This document shows, piece by piece, positions 37,808-46,514 of a DNA stretch of 64,000 bases. The notes below the pieces were generated by a model. The model had not been told where the DNA came from. It was given only the letters and a program-made list of their open reading frames with translations, and made no database searches. This stretch comes from Marinobacter qingdaonensis (GTDB lineage: Bacteria; Pseudomonadota; Gammaproteobacteria; Pseudomonadales; Oleiphilaceae): contig NZ_JAYDCJ010000001.1 of assembly GCF_034555935.1 (NCBI RefSeq), positions 496,001 through 560,000 on the forward strand, read 5' to 3'. The stretch's first letter is position 1; each line of letters starts with the position of its first letter. A program made the translations under genes and the position numbers.

Positions 37808-39835
37808 ATGTCTCACGAAGATATGGAAAAACGGAACATGGCCAGCTCGGTGGACACCCACTTTTCGGCCATGCCCCGGGCGTCCTGGACAGACTTCACC
37901 GTCAACAAGTCAGTGAAGGAAGGCATGCACGCAAGCGGCTGGGTGTACGTTGCCGTGTCCAAAATTGCTGCTGCCGTGGCCTCCGCGCCCCTGGTTGTCT
38001 TCAATAAGGATGGGCAGGTCGAGTGGAATCACCCGATCACCAAGCTGCTCGATAAGCCGCATCCGGAGCTGTCCCGCATCGAGCTGACTAAGCTTCTGGT
38101 CGCCTGGCTTCAGCTCGGGGGTGCCGGGTATTTTCAGAAAGTGAAGAGTTCCCGGGGCATCACAAAAGAGCTGTGGCCCGTGTCTCCAGACCGCATCGCG
38201 CCCGTCGGCTCCAAGAGCCACTCGGGACTTATTTCCGGCTATGAGATCTACGAAGCCGGACAGCGCAAGACCTCGTCTGACTACACGACCGACACCGTTA
38301 TCCGGGTCTGCATGCAGGATCCGGCCGACCCCCTGCGTGGTCTCTCCCCGCTCCGTGCGGCGGCCAAGGCGGTGGACCTGGACGTCGAGCAGGCGAACTG
38401 GAACAAGTCTCTGATGCAAAACCGAGGCAACCCGGACATCGCCATCAGCGTGAAGGGTCAGCTGGACGACACACAGAAGAAGTCGATCCTGAAGTCCATT
38501 CTCAGCAAGTTCCGGGGTTCCAAGAACGCCGGCATGCCCCTGGTTTTCGGGCAGGAAGCATCGATCACGAAGCTCGGTCTGAACCAGCAGGAGATGGATT
38601 TCCTGAACTCCCGGCGCTGGAACCGGGACGAGATCCTGGGCATCTTTGGAGTACCGCCTCAGCTGGCCGGTGCGCAAGAGTCCAGCACGTACAACAACTA
38701 CGCTGAGAGCAAGCGGATCTTCTGGCAAGACACCATCCTGCCGCTGATCAACCTGATCGTAGACGCCCTGAACAACTCACTGCGTAGCGAACTCCAGGAT
38801 GGCTACTACATCGGTGCCGACCTCTCCAACATCGAGGCGCTCCGGGAATCCCAGGACGCCAAGATCGAGCGGGCGGACAAGCTGTTCCAGATGGGCGTGC
38901 CGATGAAGACCATCAATGAGCGCCTGGAGCTGGGCCTTCAGGAGTACCCGGGCTGGGAGATTCCGTTTGGTGGCAAAGAACTGTTGAACGACGGCGTGTT
39001 CCAGAGCACGGAGTCCCGCTCTTCAAAAAAGTCCCAAGACACGGATGTCTTGACTAGAAGAGAAGCATTCCAGAAGCAATACCAACTCGTCACTCGCGAA
39101 GCGGCCAAGAAGAATTCGGAGGCGGAAGCCGAAAGACGGGAAGCCTATGCGTCCTCGGTCATGGCCCCGCTGTTCGAAAAGATCCTGTCTACGCAGCTTG
39201 AGAGCCTAACAGCGGACGAAACGGCTCTCGGAAGCATCAGTAAGACAGATATCGTAGAGAAGCTCGTAGCGAGCGCCTCAGACGATCTGACGGAGATCGA
39301 GGCATTGCTGGCAGAAGCCGGCCGCATTTCCGCTGAAGCTGTGGTCATGCCAAAGCGTTCGGACATCCAGCTGCGCAGTGACCCCTTCGTCTACGAGCAG
39401 ATCCTGACGAAGATTCAGGAAGAGACGCTGATCGCCACTGAGCTTGCGATGATCAATGCCACCTCCCTGGTAGCCGTGATGAAAGAAGTGCAGCAGTCCC
39501 GTGAAGCGAGAGAGACCGTACAGCAGCTCAAAGAGCGGTTGTCCTCAAATTACACTTTTTCCCCAGCCCGAAGCCTGGCGATTGCCCGGACCATGACCGG
39601 TACCGCATCCAGCATGGGGCAAGAGGTGGCCGCTCGGGAAGCTGGAGCCACGTTCAAGATCTGGGATACCTCGATCTTTGACTCAAGAGACTGGCACCGG
39701 GCCCGGGATGGTGAGCGCGTTGGCATCGATGAGCGCTTCTCCACTCAGGCCGGCGGCTCTCCCCGTTACCCGTGCGATCACGAGACCACAGCAGCGGATC
39801 GGGTGAACTGTCGGTGCTCCATGAGCTTCGAATAA
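37808..39835 (+). CDS. Portal protein fused to a MuF-like head morphogenesis domain
   Basis: 675 aa. The first 400 residues are an HK97-type portal (GWVYVAVSKIAAAVASAPLVVF, DPLRGLSPLRAAAKAVDLD, FLNSRRWNRDEILGIFGVPPQLAG, TYNNYAESKRIFWQDTILPLI). The last 270 form a helical region and the MuF signature FKIWDTSIFDSRDWHRARDGERV...RVNCRCSMSFE. The portal is the DNA gate of the head; MuF proteins are minor head proteins, some with toxin or ejection roles. These are usually two genes, so this is a natural fusion with no frame break. Confidence 0.88.
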   Translation: MSHEDMEKRNMASSVDTHFSAMPRASWTDFTVNKSVKEGMHASGWVYVAVSKIAAAVASAPLVVFNKDGQVEWNHPITKLLDKPHPELSRIELTKLLVAWLQLGGAGYFQKVKSSRGITKELWPVSPDRIAPVGSKSHSGLISGYEIYEAGQRKTSSDYTTDTVIRVCMQDPADPLRGLSPLRAAAKAVDLDVEQANWNKSLMQNRGNPDIAISVKGQLDDTQKKSILKSILSKFRGSKNAGMPLVFGQEASITKLGLNQQEMDFLNSRRWNRDEILGIFGVPPQLAGAQESSTYNNYAESKRIFWQDTILPLINLIVDALNNSLRSELQDGYYIGADLSNIEALRESQDAKIERADKLFQMGVPMKTINERLELGLQEYPGWEIPFGGKELLNDGVFQSTESRSSKKSQDTDVLTRREAFQKQYQLVTREAAKKNSEAEAERREAYASSVMAPLFEKILSTQLESLTADETALGSISKTDIVEKLVASASDDLTEIEALLAEAGRISAEAVVMPKRSDIQLRSDPFVYEQILTKIQEETLIATELAMINATSLVAVMKEVQQSREARETVQQLKERLSSNYTFSPARSLAIARTMTGTASSMGQEVAAREAGATFKIWDTSIFDSRDWHRARDGERVGIDERFSTQAGGSPRYPCDHETTAADRVNCRCSMSFE

Positions 39836-39840
39836 TTTTA

Positions 39841-39880
39841 GTAGCATTTATATACCACTGAATATTTTACGTGGTATAAT
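39841..39880 (+). promoter_or_regulatory. GTAGCATTTATA motif and extended -10 promoter before the protease gene
   Basis: Motif 39841-39852, TGGTATAAT 39872-39880. The gene starts at 39933, leaving a 45-nt leader. Confidence 0.65.
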
Positions 39881-39932
39881 AACGATATATTGCAAGTCGT
39901 TTTTATGACTCAAACGAATAAAGGTACCGAGC

Positions 39933-40982
39933 ATGTCACTTGAGAAGCGAGCCCTGGGGTTTGTCGAAACCCGAGCCGAAGGCGAAGAAGGAATCTTCAG
40001 CGGATACGTTGTGACGTGGGATTCCGTGGACTCCTACAACACCTCGTTCAAGAAGGGCTCGTTCAAGAAGACCATCGCTGAGCGTGCGGGCAAAGTTAAA
40101 TTGCTCTGGAACCACGACTTCGAAGGCATGCCACTCGGCTCCATCCTGGAACTCAAAGAAGACGACAAGGGTCTGTGGTTCCGTGCCCAGCTCTCCCTCG
40201 CCACCGAGCGCGGCAAAGAGGCTTACGAGCTGCTCAAGATCGGTGCCATCAACACCATGTCGTTCGGCTTCAAGATCCTGAAAGACGCTGGCTTCAAAGA
40301 CGGCGTACGTCAGATCACCGAGGTCCAGCTGATGGAAATCTCCCCCGTAAACTTTGAGAGCAACCCGACTGCCACAATCAACGACGTCCGTGCCACCGAC
40401 TTCTCCGAGACTCTGGACGAGCAGGACATGCGCTCGGGTGGCCGTCGGATCCTGTCCGCCTTCGAAGACACCATTTGGGATATCTGGTACGACGCCGAAT
40501 CCCCTGAACAACTGATGCAGCTTATGGATGCCGCCTGGGGCTCTGCCCACACCGCGTATCTGGAGTGGCTGCAAAAGATGACTGAATCCGAGCCGGAACT
40601 GCGCGGTAACCCTGAAGCGAACGACCTTTCCCGGGCCTTCATTGAGTCCATGGAAGGCAAGACGCCTCTGGAATTCGCTGCACGTTCCACTCTGAATCTC
40701 GACCAGGTGGAAAGCCTGCGCCGGGGTAACACTGTCGACGAAGCCGCTGCTCAAGCACTTCCTGACAATCTGCGTTCCATTCACGCAAGTGAAAAAACCC
40801 GCATTGCAGAAGACCTGATCGCCCAGATCTCCAGTCTGTCTGTCGAGCTTCGCAGCACTGTGCTCGATGCCTTCGTCAAGCCTGAAGCGCCACAAGCGCC
40901 GGCCGCTCCGGAAGAGCCGCAGGTGGACGATGATCTGATGACGCAGCTGCGCGATGCACTGAATCAAATTGCTGCCCAATAA
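39933..40982 (+). CDS. HK97-type prohead protease
   Basis: 349 aa. The first 165 residues are the U35-type protease: GYVVTWDSVDSYNTSFKKGSF, catalytic His in KLLWNHDFEGMPLGS, Ser in NTMSFGFKILKD, and LMEISPVNFESNPTATI. The remaining 180 residues (a long acidic helical tail) may act as scaffold, removed on maturation. Followed 44 bp later by the capsid gene. Confidence 0.9.
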   Translation: MSLEKRALGFVETRAEGEEGIFSGYVVTWDSVDSYNTSFKKGSFKKTIAERAGKVKLLWNHDFEGMPLGSILELKEDDKGLWFRAQLSLATERGKEAYELLKIGAINTMSFGFKILKDAGFKDGVRQITEVQLMEISPVNFESNPTATINDVRATDFSETLDEQDMRSGGRRILSAFEDTIWDIWYDAESPEQLMQLMDAAWGSAHTAYLEWLQKMTESEPELRGNPEANDLSRAFIESMEGKTPLEFAARSTLNLDQVESLRRGNTVDEAAAQALPDNLRSIHASEKTRIAEDLIAQISSLSVELRSTVLDAFVKPEAPQAPAAPEEPQVDDDLMTQLRDALNQIAAQ

Positions 40983-40985
40983 GTG

Positions 40986-40997
40986 TAGCAATTAAAA
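40986..40997 (+). repeat. GTAGCAATTAAA motif before the capsid gene
   Basis: Directly after the protease stop and 29 bp before the capsid ATG. A variant of the motif. A TTTATAGGAATATT stretch with AGGA acts as ribosome site. Confidence 0.4.
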
Positions 40998-41026
40998 GCC
41001 CCAACTCCTTTATAGGAATATTAACG

Positions 41027-42133
41027 ATGAACGAAGAATTGAAAGCAATGCTTGAGCAGCTGAAAGGCCTCCAGGCTGACGTGCGCTCTGCTAACGAAGC
41101 TGGCGAGAAGGTTGAAGCCTTGACTGCTCAGATCGATGAACTGCGTGGCCAGATCGACGAAATGACCGCTGCTGCTAACCGTCCGGCCGGTATCGCTCCC
41201 GCCGCTGACGTGGACGTAGAGAAGCGTGCCCAGGCATTCGACGCATACGCTCGTCAGGGCAGCATGGAAATTCGTACTCTGGATGGCTCCACCGACGCTG
41301 ACGGCGCCGTATTCATGCCGGAAGACCTGGCTGCTCGCATCAAGAGCAACGCTGCTCAGATGAACGAGATCCGGAAGCACGCTTCCATCAACCGCACTGG
41401 CAACAACAGCGTCCTGGTTCCGACCCTGAGCCGTCCCAAGAGCTCCTACGGCACCGTGGCTCCGACCCCGGAAGAGCTGGCCTCTGGCTTCACCCGCCTG
41501 GAAGTTCACGACTGCAAGAGCCTGGTTGTGATCCCCGAGAACAGCCTGAGCGACTCTCAGTACGACCTGGCTGCAAAGCTGGAAGAGCTGTTCTCTGAGT
41601 CTGTGTCTGAAGAAGAAGCCCGTGCCTTCATCGCCGGCACCGGTACTGGTGAGCCCCTGGGCATCGTGTCTGCCGACACCAAGGCCAACGCCGTGACTTC
41701 CCTGGCCTCCGGCTCTCTGGGTGCGACTGACGAAGCTGTGATCGACCTGATCAACAAGGCCGTTTACAAGCTGAAGAAGAAGTACCGTCGCAACGCCAAG
41801 ATCATGTGCAACAGCAACACCGAAGCGGTTCTGGCCAAGGTTCGTGACGGCAACGGCAACAAGCTGCTGACCAAAGAAGCTGGCGTTTCCTACTTCGACG
41901 GCATCGAAATCGTCACTTGCGAAGACATGGACGACATCGGCGCCAGCAAGCACCCGATCGTGGTTGGTGACCTGCGCCAGTTCGAAGTCTACGACCGCAG
42001 CGACATGACCGTTAAGCGTCTGACCGGCGGCGAGTACGACACGTCCAGCACTGTCGGCTTCCTGCTGAAAGCCCGTCATGCCGCCGGCGTGACCATGGTT
42101 GAAGCGTTCGTACCGGTGAAGTGCAAAGCCTAA
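41027..42133 (+). CDS. Major capsid protein, HK97 fold
   Basis: 368 aa. N-terminal coiled-coil delta domain (MNEELKAMLEQLKGLQADVR... to about 55) is the part removed by the protease. The body has GAVFMPEDLAARI, VLVPTLSRPKSSYGTVAPTPEELAS, KRYRRNAKIMCNSNTEAVLAK-type E-loop/P-domain sequence and RQFEVYDRSDMTVKRLTGGEYDT near the end. It forms the icosahedral head. Confidence 0.93.
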   Translation: MNEELKAMLEQLKGLQADVRSANEAGEKVEALTAQIDELRGQIDEMTAAANRPAGIAPAADVDVEKRAQAFDAYARQGSMEIRTLDGSTDADGAVFMPEDLAARIKSNAAQMNEIRKHASINRTGNNSVLVPTLSRPKSSYGTVAPTPEELASGFTRLEVHDCKSLVVIPENSLSDSQYDLAAKLEELFSESVSEEEARAFIAGTGTGEPLGIVSADTKANAVTSLASGSLGATDEAVIDLINKAVYKLKKKYRRNAKIMCNSNTEAVLAKVRDGNGNKLLTKEAGVSYFDGIEIVTCEDMDDIGASKHPIVVGDLRQFEVYDRSDMTVKRLTGGEYDTSSTVGFLLKARHAAGVTMVEAFVPVKCKA

Positions 42134-42215
42134 CCGCTGAGCACTGATCAAAACGGGGCTTGAGCACTGAGCCTGGCCCCGTTTTACCTCCCCCAAAAAG
42201 TATTTGGAGTCAAAA

Positions 42216-42566
42216 ATGCGCGGTGGATTTAAAACGAATTTCGCAGTTGAGGAAGTGCTTGCGGTTGAAGCTCGCATCGACGCGACTGCTCCGGGTGCAG
42301 CGGTATACACCCACAATCAGCGCGGTATCGCTTTCCTCGTTCAAGTAGCGGCCGGCGGTTCTGTGAACGTCGCGGTTGAGTATTCAGACGACGGCGTGAC
42401 CTGGACTGAAGACACGGACCGGGCTGTGACTGCGGGTGCGGGTCTCACTGAGATCAACATCAACAACGCGCAGTACGCGTACTACCGGGCCTCCGGCACC
42501 AACGCGGGTACCGTCACTTACGGCGTTTCCGCGATCAAAGGTCCGCACCGACTGGTAGCGATCTAA
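42216..42566 (+). CDS. Probable head decoration or small head protein
   Basis: 116 aa from ATG 42216 (MRGGFKTNFAVEEVLAVEAR), with TTGGAGTC as ribosome site. It is a small beta-rich protein (FLVQVAAGGSVNVAVEYSDDGVTWTED). Placement between capsid and connector fits a decoration or stabilising protein. No family recognised. Confidence 0.55.
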   Translation: MRGGFKTNFAVEEVLAVEARIDATAPGAAVYTHNQRGIAFLVQVAAGGSVNVAVEYSDDGVTWTEDTDRAVTAGAGLTEININNAQYAYYRASGTNAGTVTYGVSAIKGPHRLVAI

Positions 42567-42651
42567 GCGTTTTCGCCGGCCCGGGATCTCCCCTTCCTTC
42601 CATAAGTCCCGAGCCGGCACCCCTTTTTGAGTTCAATTTGGAGAATTTCTG

Positions 42652-43200
42652 ATGGCACTGTTTCGATTCGAAGCGATCCGCGACCTGATCGATCTGGAAG
42701 GTCCGGTCTCGAAAGAGGGTCCTGCGGAGCTGTCGGATTTTCCCCAAATTGCACTTCTCATGGATTCCGTACAAGCGTCTCTCGAAAGCTTCTGCGGACG
42801 TTCGTTTGAGCTGGAAACCTACACCGAGACTGGCTTCATTGACGGCCTGGAGCTGTTCCTGCCGGCCCTGCCGATCAAGAAAGTGAAGAGCTTCGAGGTG
42901 GACGGCGTGAGTGTCGATATCACGAAGCTGAAGATCACCCGCAGCGGCGTGAAGATCCCGAACTTCCCGTTGGATGCGCAGTGGAAGCTGAAGTACCAGG
43001 GTGGCTTCGACGACATCCCGGCGGACATTCAGCGTGCGGCTCTGCTTCAGACCGTGTACGAGTACAACCGGTTGCCGAACATCGGTGCTACCAGCGTCTC
43101 CACGGACGGCGGATCGGTCTCTACGCCGCAGCTGGGGCTGCTTCAGGAAGTGAAAAATTTGATTTGGAAGTATAGGAATTACGACATTTTGGGCGTTTAG
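42652..43200 (+). CDS. Head-tail connector protein (gp6-like)
   Basis: 182 aa. LLMDSVQASLESFCGRSFELETYTE near the start and WKLKYQGGFDDIPADIQRAALLQTVYEYNR are typical of phage gp6-like adaptor proteins that ring the portal. It follows the head genes as expected; the next connector-type gene is displaced to 44407 by an inserted lysis cassette. Confidence 0.82.
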   Translation: MALFRFEAIRDLIDLEGPVSKEGPAELSDFPQIALLMDSVQASLESFCGRSFELETYTETGFIDGLELFLPALPIKKVKSFEVDGVSVDITKLKITRSGVKIPNFPLDAQWKLKYQGGFDDIPADIQRAALLQTVYEYNRLPNIGATSVSTDGGSVSTPQLGLLQEVKNLIWKYRNYDILGV

Positions 43201-43457
43201 ATGAGATAAAAAGCGCCAAAAGTTTCCGGCAGAAACTCGGAAGAAAATGCCTCGCAACAATTTGTTTTTATTGACGTTTCCAGGCCTTCGAATTTTTAAA
43301 AAAATACCCCGAATTTTGGCGGCCAAACTCACGACATTTTTTCTTTCAAGATACTGTTTTGTATAGGTTTTTCGTTGAATTTTAATTTTTAAAAAATGAG
43401 CAGAAACCGGATCATTTTTTATACCATTTAAAACTAACCCGGAAGGATTTTGGTTCT
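43201..43457. other. AT-rich spacer before the endolysin cassette
   Basis: 257 bp, much richer in A/T than neighbours, with several runs of T and A (TTTTTAAAAAAAT, TTTTTAAAAAATG). TTGACG occurs at about 43276 but a matching -10 is not clear. No coding sense. It marks the left edge of a two-gene insertion whose right edge is the second twin element. Confidence 0.5.
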
Positions 43458-43790
43458 ATGTCTGTCGAGCACTCTTCTCACCCTAAGCCGCTGCACTCGA
43501 CAGCTGATATGACCCATGCGATTGCCGAAGCAGTGGCTCGGGCATTCGAGAGTCAGCGCAAATCCCAGCGATCGGAAAGCTGGGAAGAGAAGCACTCGGA
43601 GCATCACGAAGCCCTGGAAGAGATGCTGCCGCATATCGGCGACCTGGTCAGTTACATCGTTGTGGTCAAAGCGCGGGAAGAGCGTAGAAAGCGGATCTAC
43701 GAGAAAGTCACCGGTGCAGTTTTTGTCGGCGGGATACTGAGTTTTTGCGGCTGGGTCGGCAAGCAGCTGATCGAGAATCTAGGTAGCTGA
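43458..43790 (+). CDS. Single-membrane-span phage protein upstream of endolysin
   Basis: 110 aa. The N-terminal 80 residues are charged and helical with a His/Glu-rich stretch (EEKHSEHHEALEEMLPHIGD). A single C-terminal span follows (VFVGGILSFCGWVGKQLI). This layout is common in phage membrane proteins next to endolysins, so a holin-like or release-accessory role is possible. It ends 1 bp before the endolysin start. Confidence 0.55.
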   Translation: MSVEHSSHPKPLHSTADMTHAIAEAVARAFESQRKSQRSESWEEKHSEHHEALEEMLPHIGDLVSYIVVVKAREERRKRIYEKVTGAVFVGGILSFCGWVGKQLIENLGS

Positions 43791-43791
43791 G

Positions 43792-44205
43792 ATGCCGTCG
43801 TATAGCGAAAAGTCGGCGTTTCGACTGTCGACCTGTCATCCGGATTTGCAGAAAGTGTTTCAGCGGGTCATTCGGGTGTTCGATCACTCTGTGCTGTGCG
43901 GACATCGCGGGAAGGACGAGCAGAACCGGTTCTTTCGCCAGGGTAAATCCAAGGTCCGGTGGCCAAACGGCAAGCACAACTCCGTGCCGAGCATGGCCGT
44001 GGATGCGGCGCCCTGGCCGATCGACTGGCACGACAGGGAAAGGTTCTCTCTGTTTGCCGGGTTTGTGATCGGAATTGCCCGGGAGATGTACGACGACGGC
44101 GAGATTGATCATCTGATCCGCTGGGGTGGTGATTGGGACTGTGATACGGAAGTAACTGACAATGGCTTCGATGATCTGCCGCACTTCGAACTTATCAACC
44201 CCTAG
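43792..44205 (+). CDS. Endolysin, peptidase M15-like (L-alanoyl-D-glutamate peptidase type)
   Basis: 137 aa. Zinc-binding residues are visible in GKHNSVPSMAVDAAPW (H62, D71) and in DLPHFEL near the end (His). This is the compact T5-type M15 lysin that cuts the peptide part of peptidoglycan. No signal peptide, so it needs a holin. It sits inside the head-tail region, well away from the holin/spanin genes at 54141-54947. Confidence 0.82.
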   Translation: MPSYSEKSAFRLSTCHPDLQKVFQRVIRVFDHSVLCGHRGKDEQNRFFRQGKSKVRWPNGKHNSVPSMAVDAAPWPIDWHDRERFSLFAGFVIGIAREMYDDGEIDHLIRWGGDWDCDTEVTDNGFDDLPHFELINP

Positions 44206-44216
44206 CCCCTCCCCTC

Positions 44217-44400
44217 GTCATTCCGCGTCAGCGGGCCATCTTTTTTAGCTGGAACCCGCGTGGCTCAAAGGCTCCGAAGATTTTCGAGAGAAATTGAATT
44301 CTTTATATATATGAATATCTATTTCTGCCCAAAATCTTCGGCATGAGAGTTATTCTCAACAACGTAACGATGTCCCCGCTGCGCGGGAGGTACGAGGGGG
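44217..44400. repeat. Twin element, copy 2: hairpin plus GAGAGTTATTCTC
   Basis: Same order as copy 1 (29208-29427). It has the CCGC-GTCA-GCGG hairpin block; a 68-nt hairpin (44274-44341) with identical 11-bp arms CCGAAGATTTT/AAAATCTTCGG, an inner GAAAT/ATTTC stem and TATATATAT apex; then GAGAGTTATTCTC (44345-44357). The sequence between arms differs at several places but keeps pairing. It lies between the endolysin and the tail-completion gene. Confidence 0.75.
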
Positions 44401-44406
44401 AGTGCT

Positions 44407-44997
44407 GTGGGAAGTGAAGTAAGAGTAGTCGGTTTGAGGGATGTGCTCGAACGCGTCCGCAATGCAGGCCCGAACGCCGCCCAGGCGACAAAGGATGCGA
44501 TCCGCTCGTCTCTACTCAGTGTGCAGCGCAAGATGAGTCAGCGCACGAAGAACGGCCCGCTCTACTCTCGCACCGGCGAGTTGTCCAGGTCTTTCAATAC
44601 CCGCACCTACGGCACCGACAAGATCGAATCCGTGGGTGGCCGGGTCTTCACGAACTCTGTCTACGCCCCGATCCACGAATACGGCGGCACCATTCGGGCC
44701 AAGCGGGCCTATGCCAGCCTCCCCGGCGGGCCGTTTCTCAACATCCCCTCCGATCAGAACAAAACCGCCGCTGGCGTGATGCGCCTGAGCCCCCGGGAAG
44801 CCTTCAATGCCGGCGCCTTTATCGTACCAATTAATAGTGCACGATCTAAATTTATGGTACTATTAAACAATAAACCGTTATTCTGGTTGGTAAAAAGTGT
44901 GACGATCAAACCCAGGCTGGAGTTCGTCAGCACTGCTGAAGCAGAAGTACCGACGTTATTGAGCACAATCACGAAGAACTTGGATAAAGAGCTCTGA
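44407..44997 (+). CDS. HK97 gp10-like / minor tail-head joining protein
   Basis: 196 aa from GTG 44407, chosen because GAGGGGGAG lies 5 bases upstream. TGELSRSFNTRTYGTDKIESVGGRVFTNSVYAPIHEYGGTIRAKR is the signature of gp10-like or virion morphogenesis proteins. Residues 140-165 (SKFMVLLNNKPLFWLVKSVTIKPR) are AT-rich in DNA, unlike the flanks. It would join head and tail. Confidence 0.75.
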   Translation: MGSEVRVVGLRDVLERVRNAGPNAAQATKDAIRSSLLSVQRKMSQRTKNGPLYSRTGELSRSFNTRTYGTDKIESVGGRVFTNSVYAPIHEYGGTIRAKRAYASLPGGPFLNIPSDQNKTAAGVMRLSPREAFNAGAFIVPINSARSKFMVLLNNKPLFWLVKSVTIKPRLEFVSTAEAEVPTLLSTITKNLDKEL

Positions 44998-44999
44998 GA

Positions 45000-45491
45000 A
45001 TGGCACTACCCGCGACGATGCAGATACTCGACGAGATCGAGGCACGGCTGAAGCAGATCACCAAAGCCAACGGCTACAGTGTCGATCTGATGAAGCTCGA
45101 GCGTGCGCGACTAACCCCGTTTCAGAGCGGTGAGATGCCCTGCATCAACTACTGGCCCGAGTCCGATCAGCTGGTCGAAACTCTGCCGTCAAAGCATCTT
45201 CGTGAACTCTCACTCAACGTCGAATTTTACGACACCTCCGGGCGCTCTGCGGCACTCACAGACAAAGCCGCCTTGCTCGCAAACGACGCGTATACCGCAC
45301 TCTGGCGCTCACCCGACCTCCCCTTGGTGTCCGACCGGCCCGATCCCAACCTGGGTGGAATCGTGGATTCCCTGGTCTTACAGAGTATTCAGCCCGCGAT
45401 CGGCGAGGGTCAGAACCCTTTCTGCGGGGCTGTGATGAGCATAGCGGTGAGGTACCGGATCGATCCACACACCCTTACCGCGCTTGCATAA
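45000..45491 (+). CDS. Probable tail terminator/completion protein
   Basis: 163 aa (MALPATMQILDEIEARLKQI). Size, alpha/beta pattern (ELSLNVEFYDTSGRSAAL, NPFCGAVMSIAVRYRID) and place between gp10-like and major tail protein genes fit tail terminators of siphoviruses. It starts 2 bp after the upstream stop. Confidence 0.65.
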   Translation: MALPATMQILDEIEARLKQITKANGYSVDLMKLERARLTPFQSGEMPCINYWPESDQLVETLPSKHLRELSLNVEFYDTSGRSAALTDKAALLANDAYTALWRSPDLPLVSDRPDPNLGGIVDSLVLQSIQPAIGEGQNPFCGAVMSIAVRYRIDPHTLTALA

Positions 45492-45493
45492 GT

Positions 45494-45505
45494 GTAGCAT
45501 CTATT
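45494..45505 (+). repeat. GTAGCATCTATT motif before the major tail gene
   Basis: Directly after the terminator-protein stop, 30 bp before the tail ATG. A short TCAACGTTGA palindrome follows at about 45508. Confidence 0.5.
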
Positions 45506-45535
45506 AATCAACGTTGAATTAAGGAAATATTTACC

Positions 45536-46498
45536 ATGGCAAATCAATTGCTGAAGTACGAGGCGGGTCAAGAATCCGTGCCGATGGGCGCTCTGACCGA
45601 TTCCGGAGACGCGAAAGTCTTCGAATCCGAAGCCCAGCTGTTCTCCAAGCGTTCAGGCTTCGCTCCTGTTGTTCGCCCGAACGGCATCTTGACCGGCGGC
45701 CAGGTGACGGCTGACGAAGGCACCAACAACTCTGTAGTTGCTGGCAACGCCACTGCCAACATCGGCGGTCAGAAAGTGACTGTGACCCAGGCCACCCTGG
45801 CGGTTGTTCGCGCTTCGACTGACACCCACATCGTCAACTCCGTCATCGTGAACGGCGCCGGCACTTACGCCGTGATCCAGGGCGCTGAAGGCACCACCTT
45901 CTCTGAGACCCGTGGCGCTGCCGGCGGTCCTGCTCTGATCCCGGACGACAGCATCGAAGTCGCTCAGGTTCGACTGTCCGGACAGGGCGCTGCCGCTGTT
46001 GCTGGTTCTGAGATTCAGTCCGTGCCCGGTCTGCACAAAGAGATGGCCCTGAGCCCGGTGTTCAAGATCAACGCCCTGAATGGCACCGTGGAATTCGCTG
46101 CTGCTCTGCCGCAGATCCACGTTGGCGGTTCTAAGGCTGTCTATGCGTCTTACGCTGAGCCGATCTTCGCTGACGTTGACCTCGCTTCTGACTTCCAGCC
46201 GTCTGAGAACAGCTACAGCCTGAGCTCCCAGGAAGTTTACGGCGGCGCCATCGCATCCGTGTCTACCTCTCTGAATGCCGCTGGCTTCACCGCTTACCTG
46301 GACGACGGCATCGCCGACCCTCTGGCCAAGCTGGAAGGTGAAGAGCTGTTCTTCGAGTTCTACCCAGATCGCTACCGCAGCAACAAGATCCTGGAACAGG
46401 GCAAGCTGGGCATGACTCGTAGCTACCCGGCCGGCGGTCGTGTACAGGGTGATTTCACTATCTCCCCTGAGAGCCGTGGCGTCTCTGTAGAGCAGTAA
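45536..46498 (+). CDS. Major tail tube protein
   Basis: 320 aa, soluble and beta-rich, abundant-protein codon use. SYSLSSQEVYGGAIASVSTSLNAAGFTAYLDD and EELFFEFYPDRYRSNKILEQGKLGMTRSYPAGGRVQGDFTISPESRG fit major tail proteins. It lies between the tail terminator and the frameshifted chaperone, the standard place. Confidence 0.75.
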   Translation: MANQLLKYEAGQESVPMGALTDSGDAKVFESEAQLFSKRSGFAPVVRPNGILTGGQVTADEGTNNSVVAGNATANIGGQKVTVTQATLAVVRASTDTHIVNSVIVNGAGTYAVIQGAEGTTFSETRGAAGGPALIPDDSIEVAQVRLSGQGAAAVAGSEIQSVPGLHKEMALSPVFKINALNGTVEFAAALPQIHVGGSKAVYASYAEPIFADVDLASDFQPSENSYSLSSQEVYGGAIASVSTSLNAAGFTAYLDDGIADPLAKLEGEELFFEFYPDRYRSNKILEQGKLGMTRSYPAGGRVQGDFTISPESRGVSVEQ

Positions 46499-46514
46499 GG
46501 AAAAGGGCTCAAGC

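Noticed and set aside
42204..42215. TTG start for the small head protein
   Set aside because: The GGAG ribosome site lies inside this stretch, so ATG 42216 is the start.
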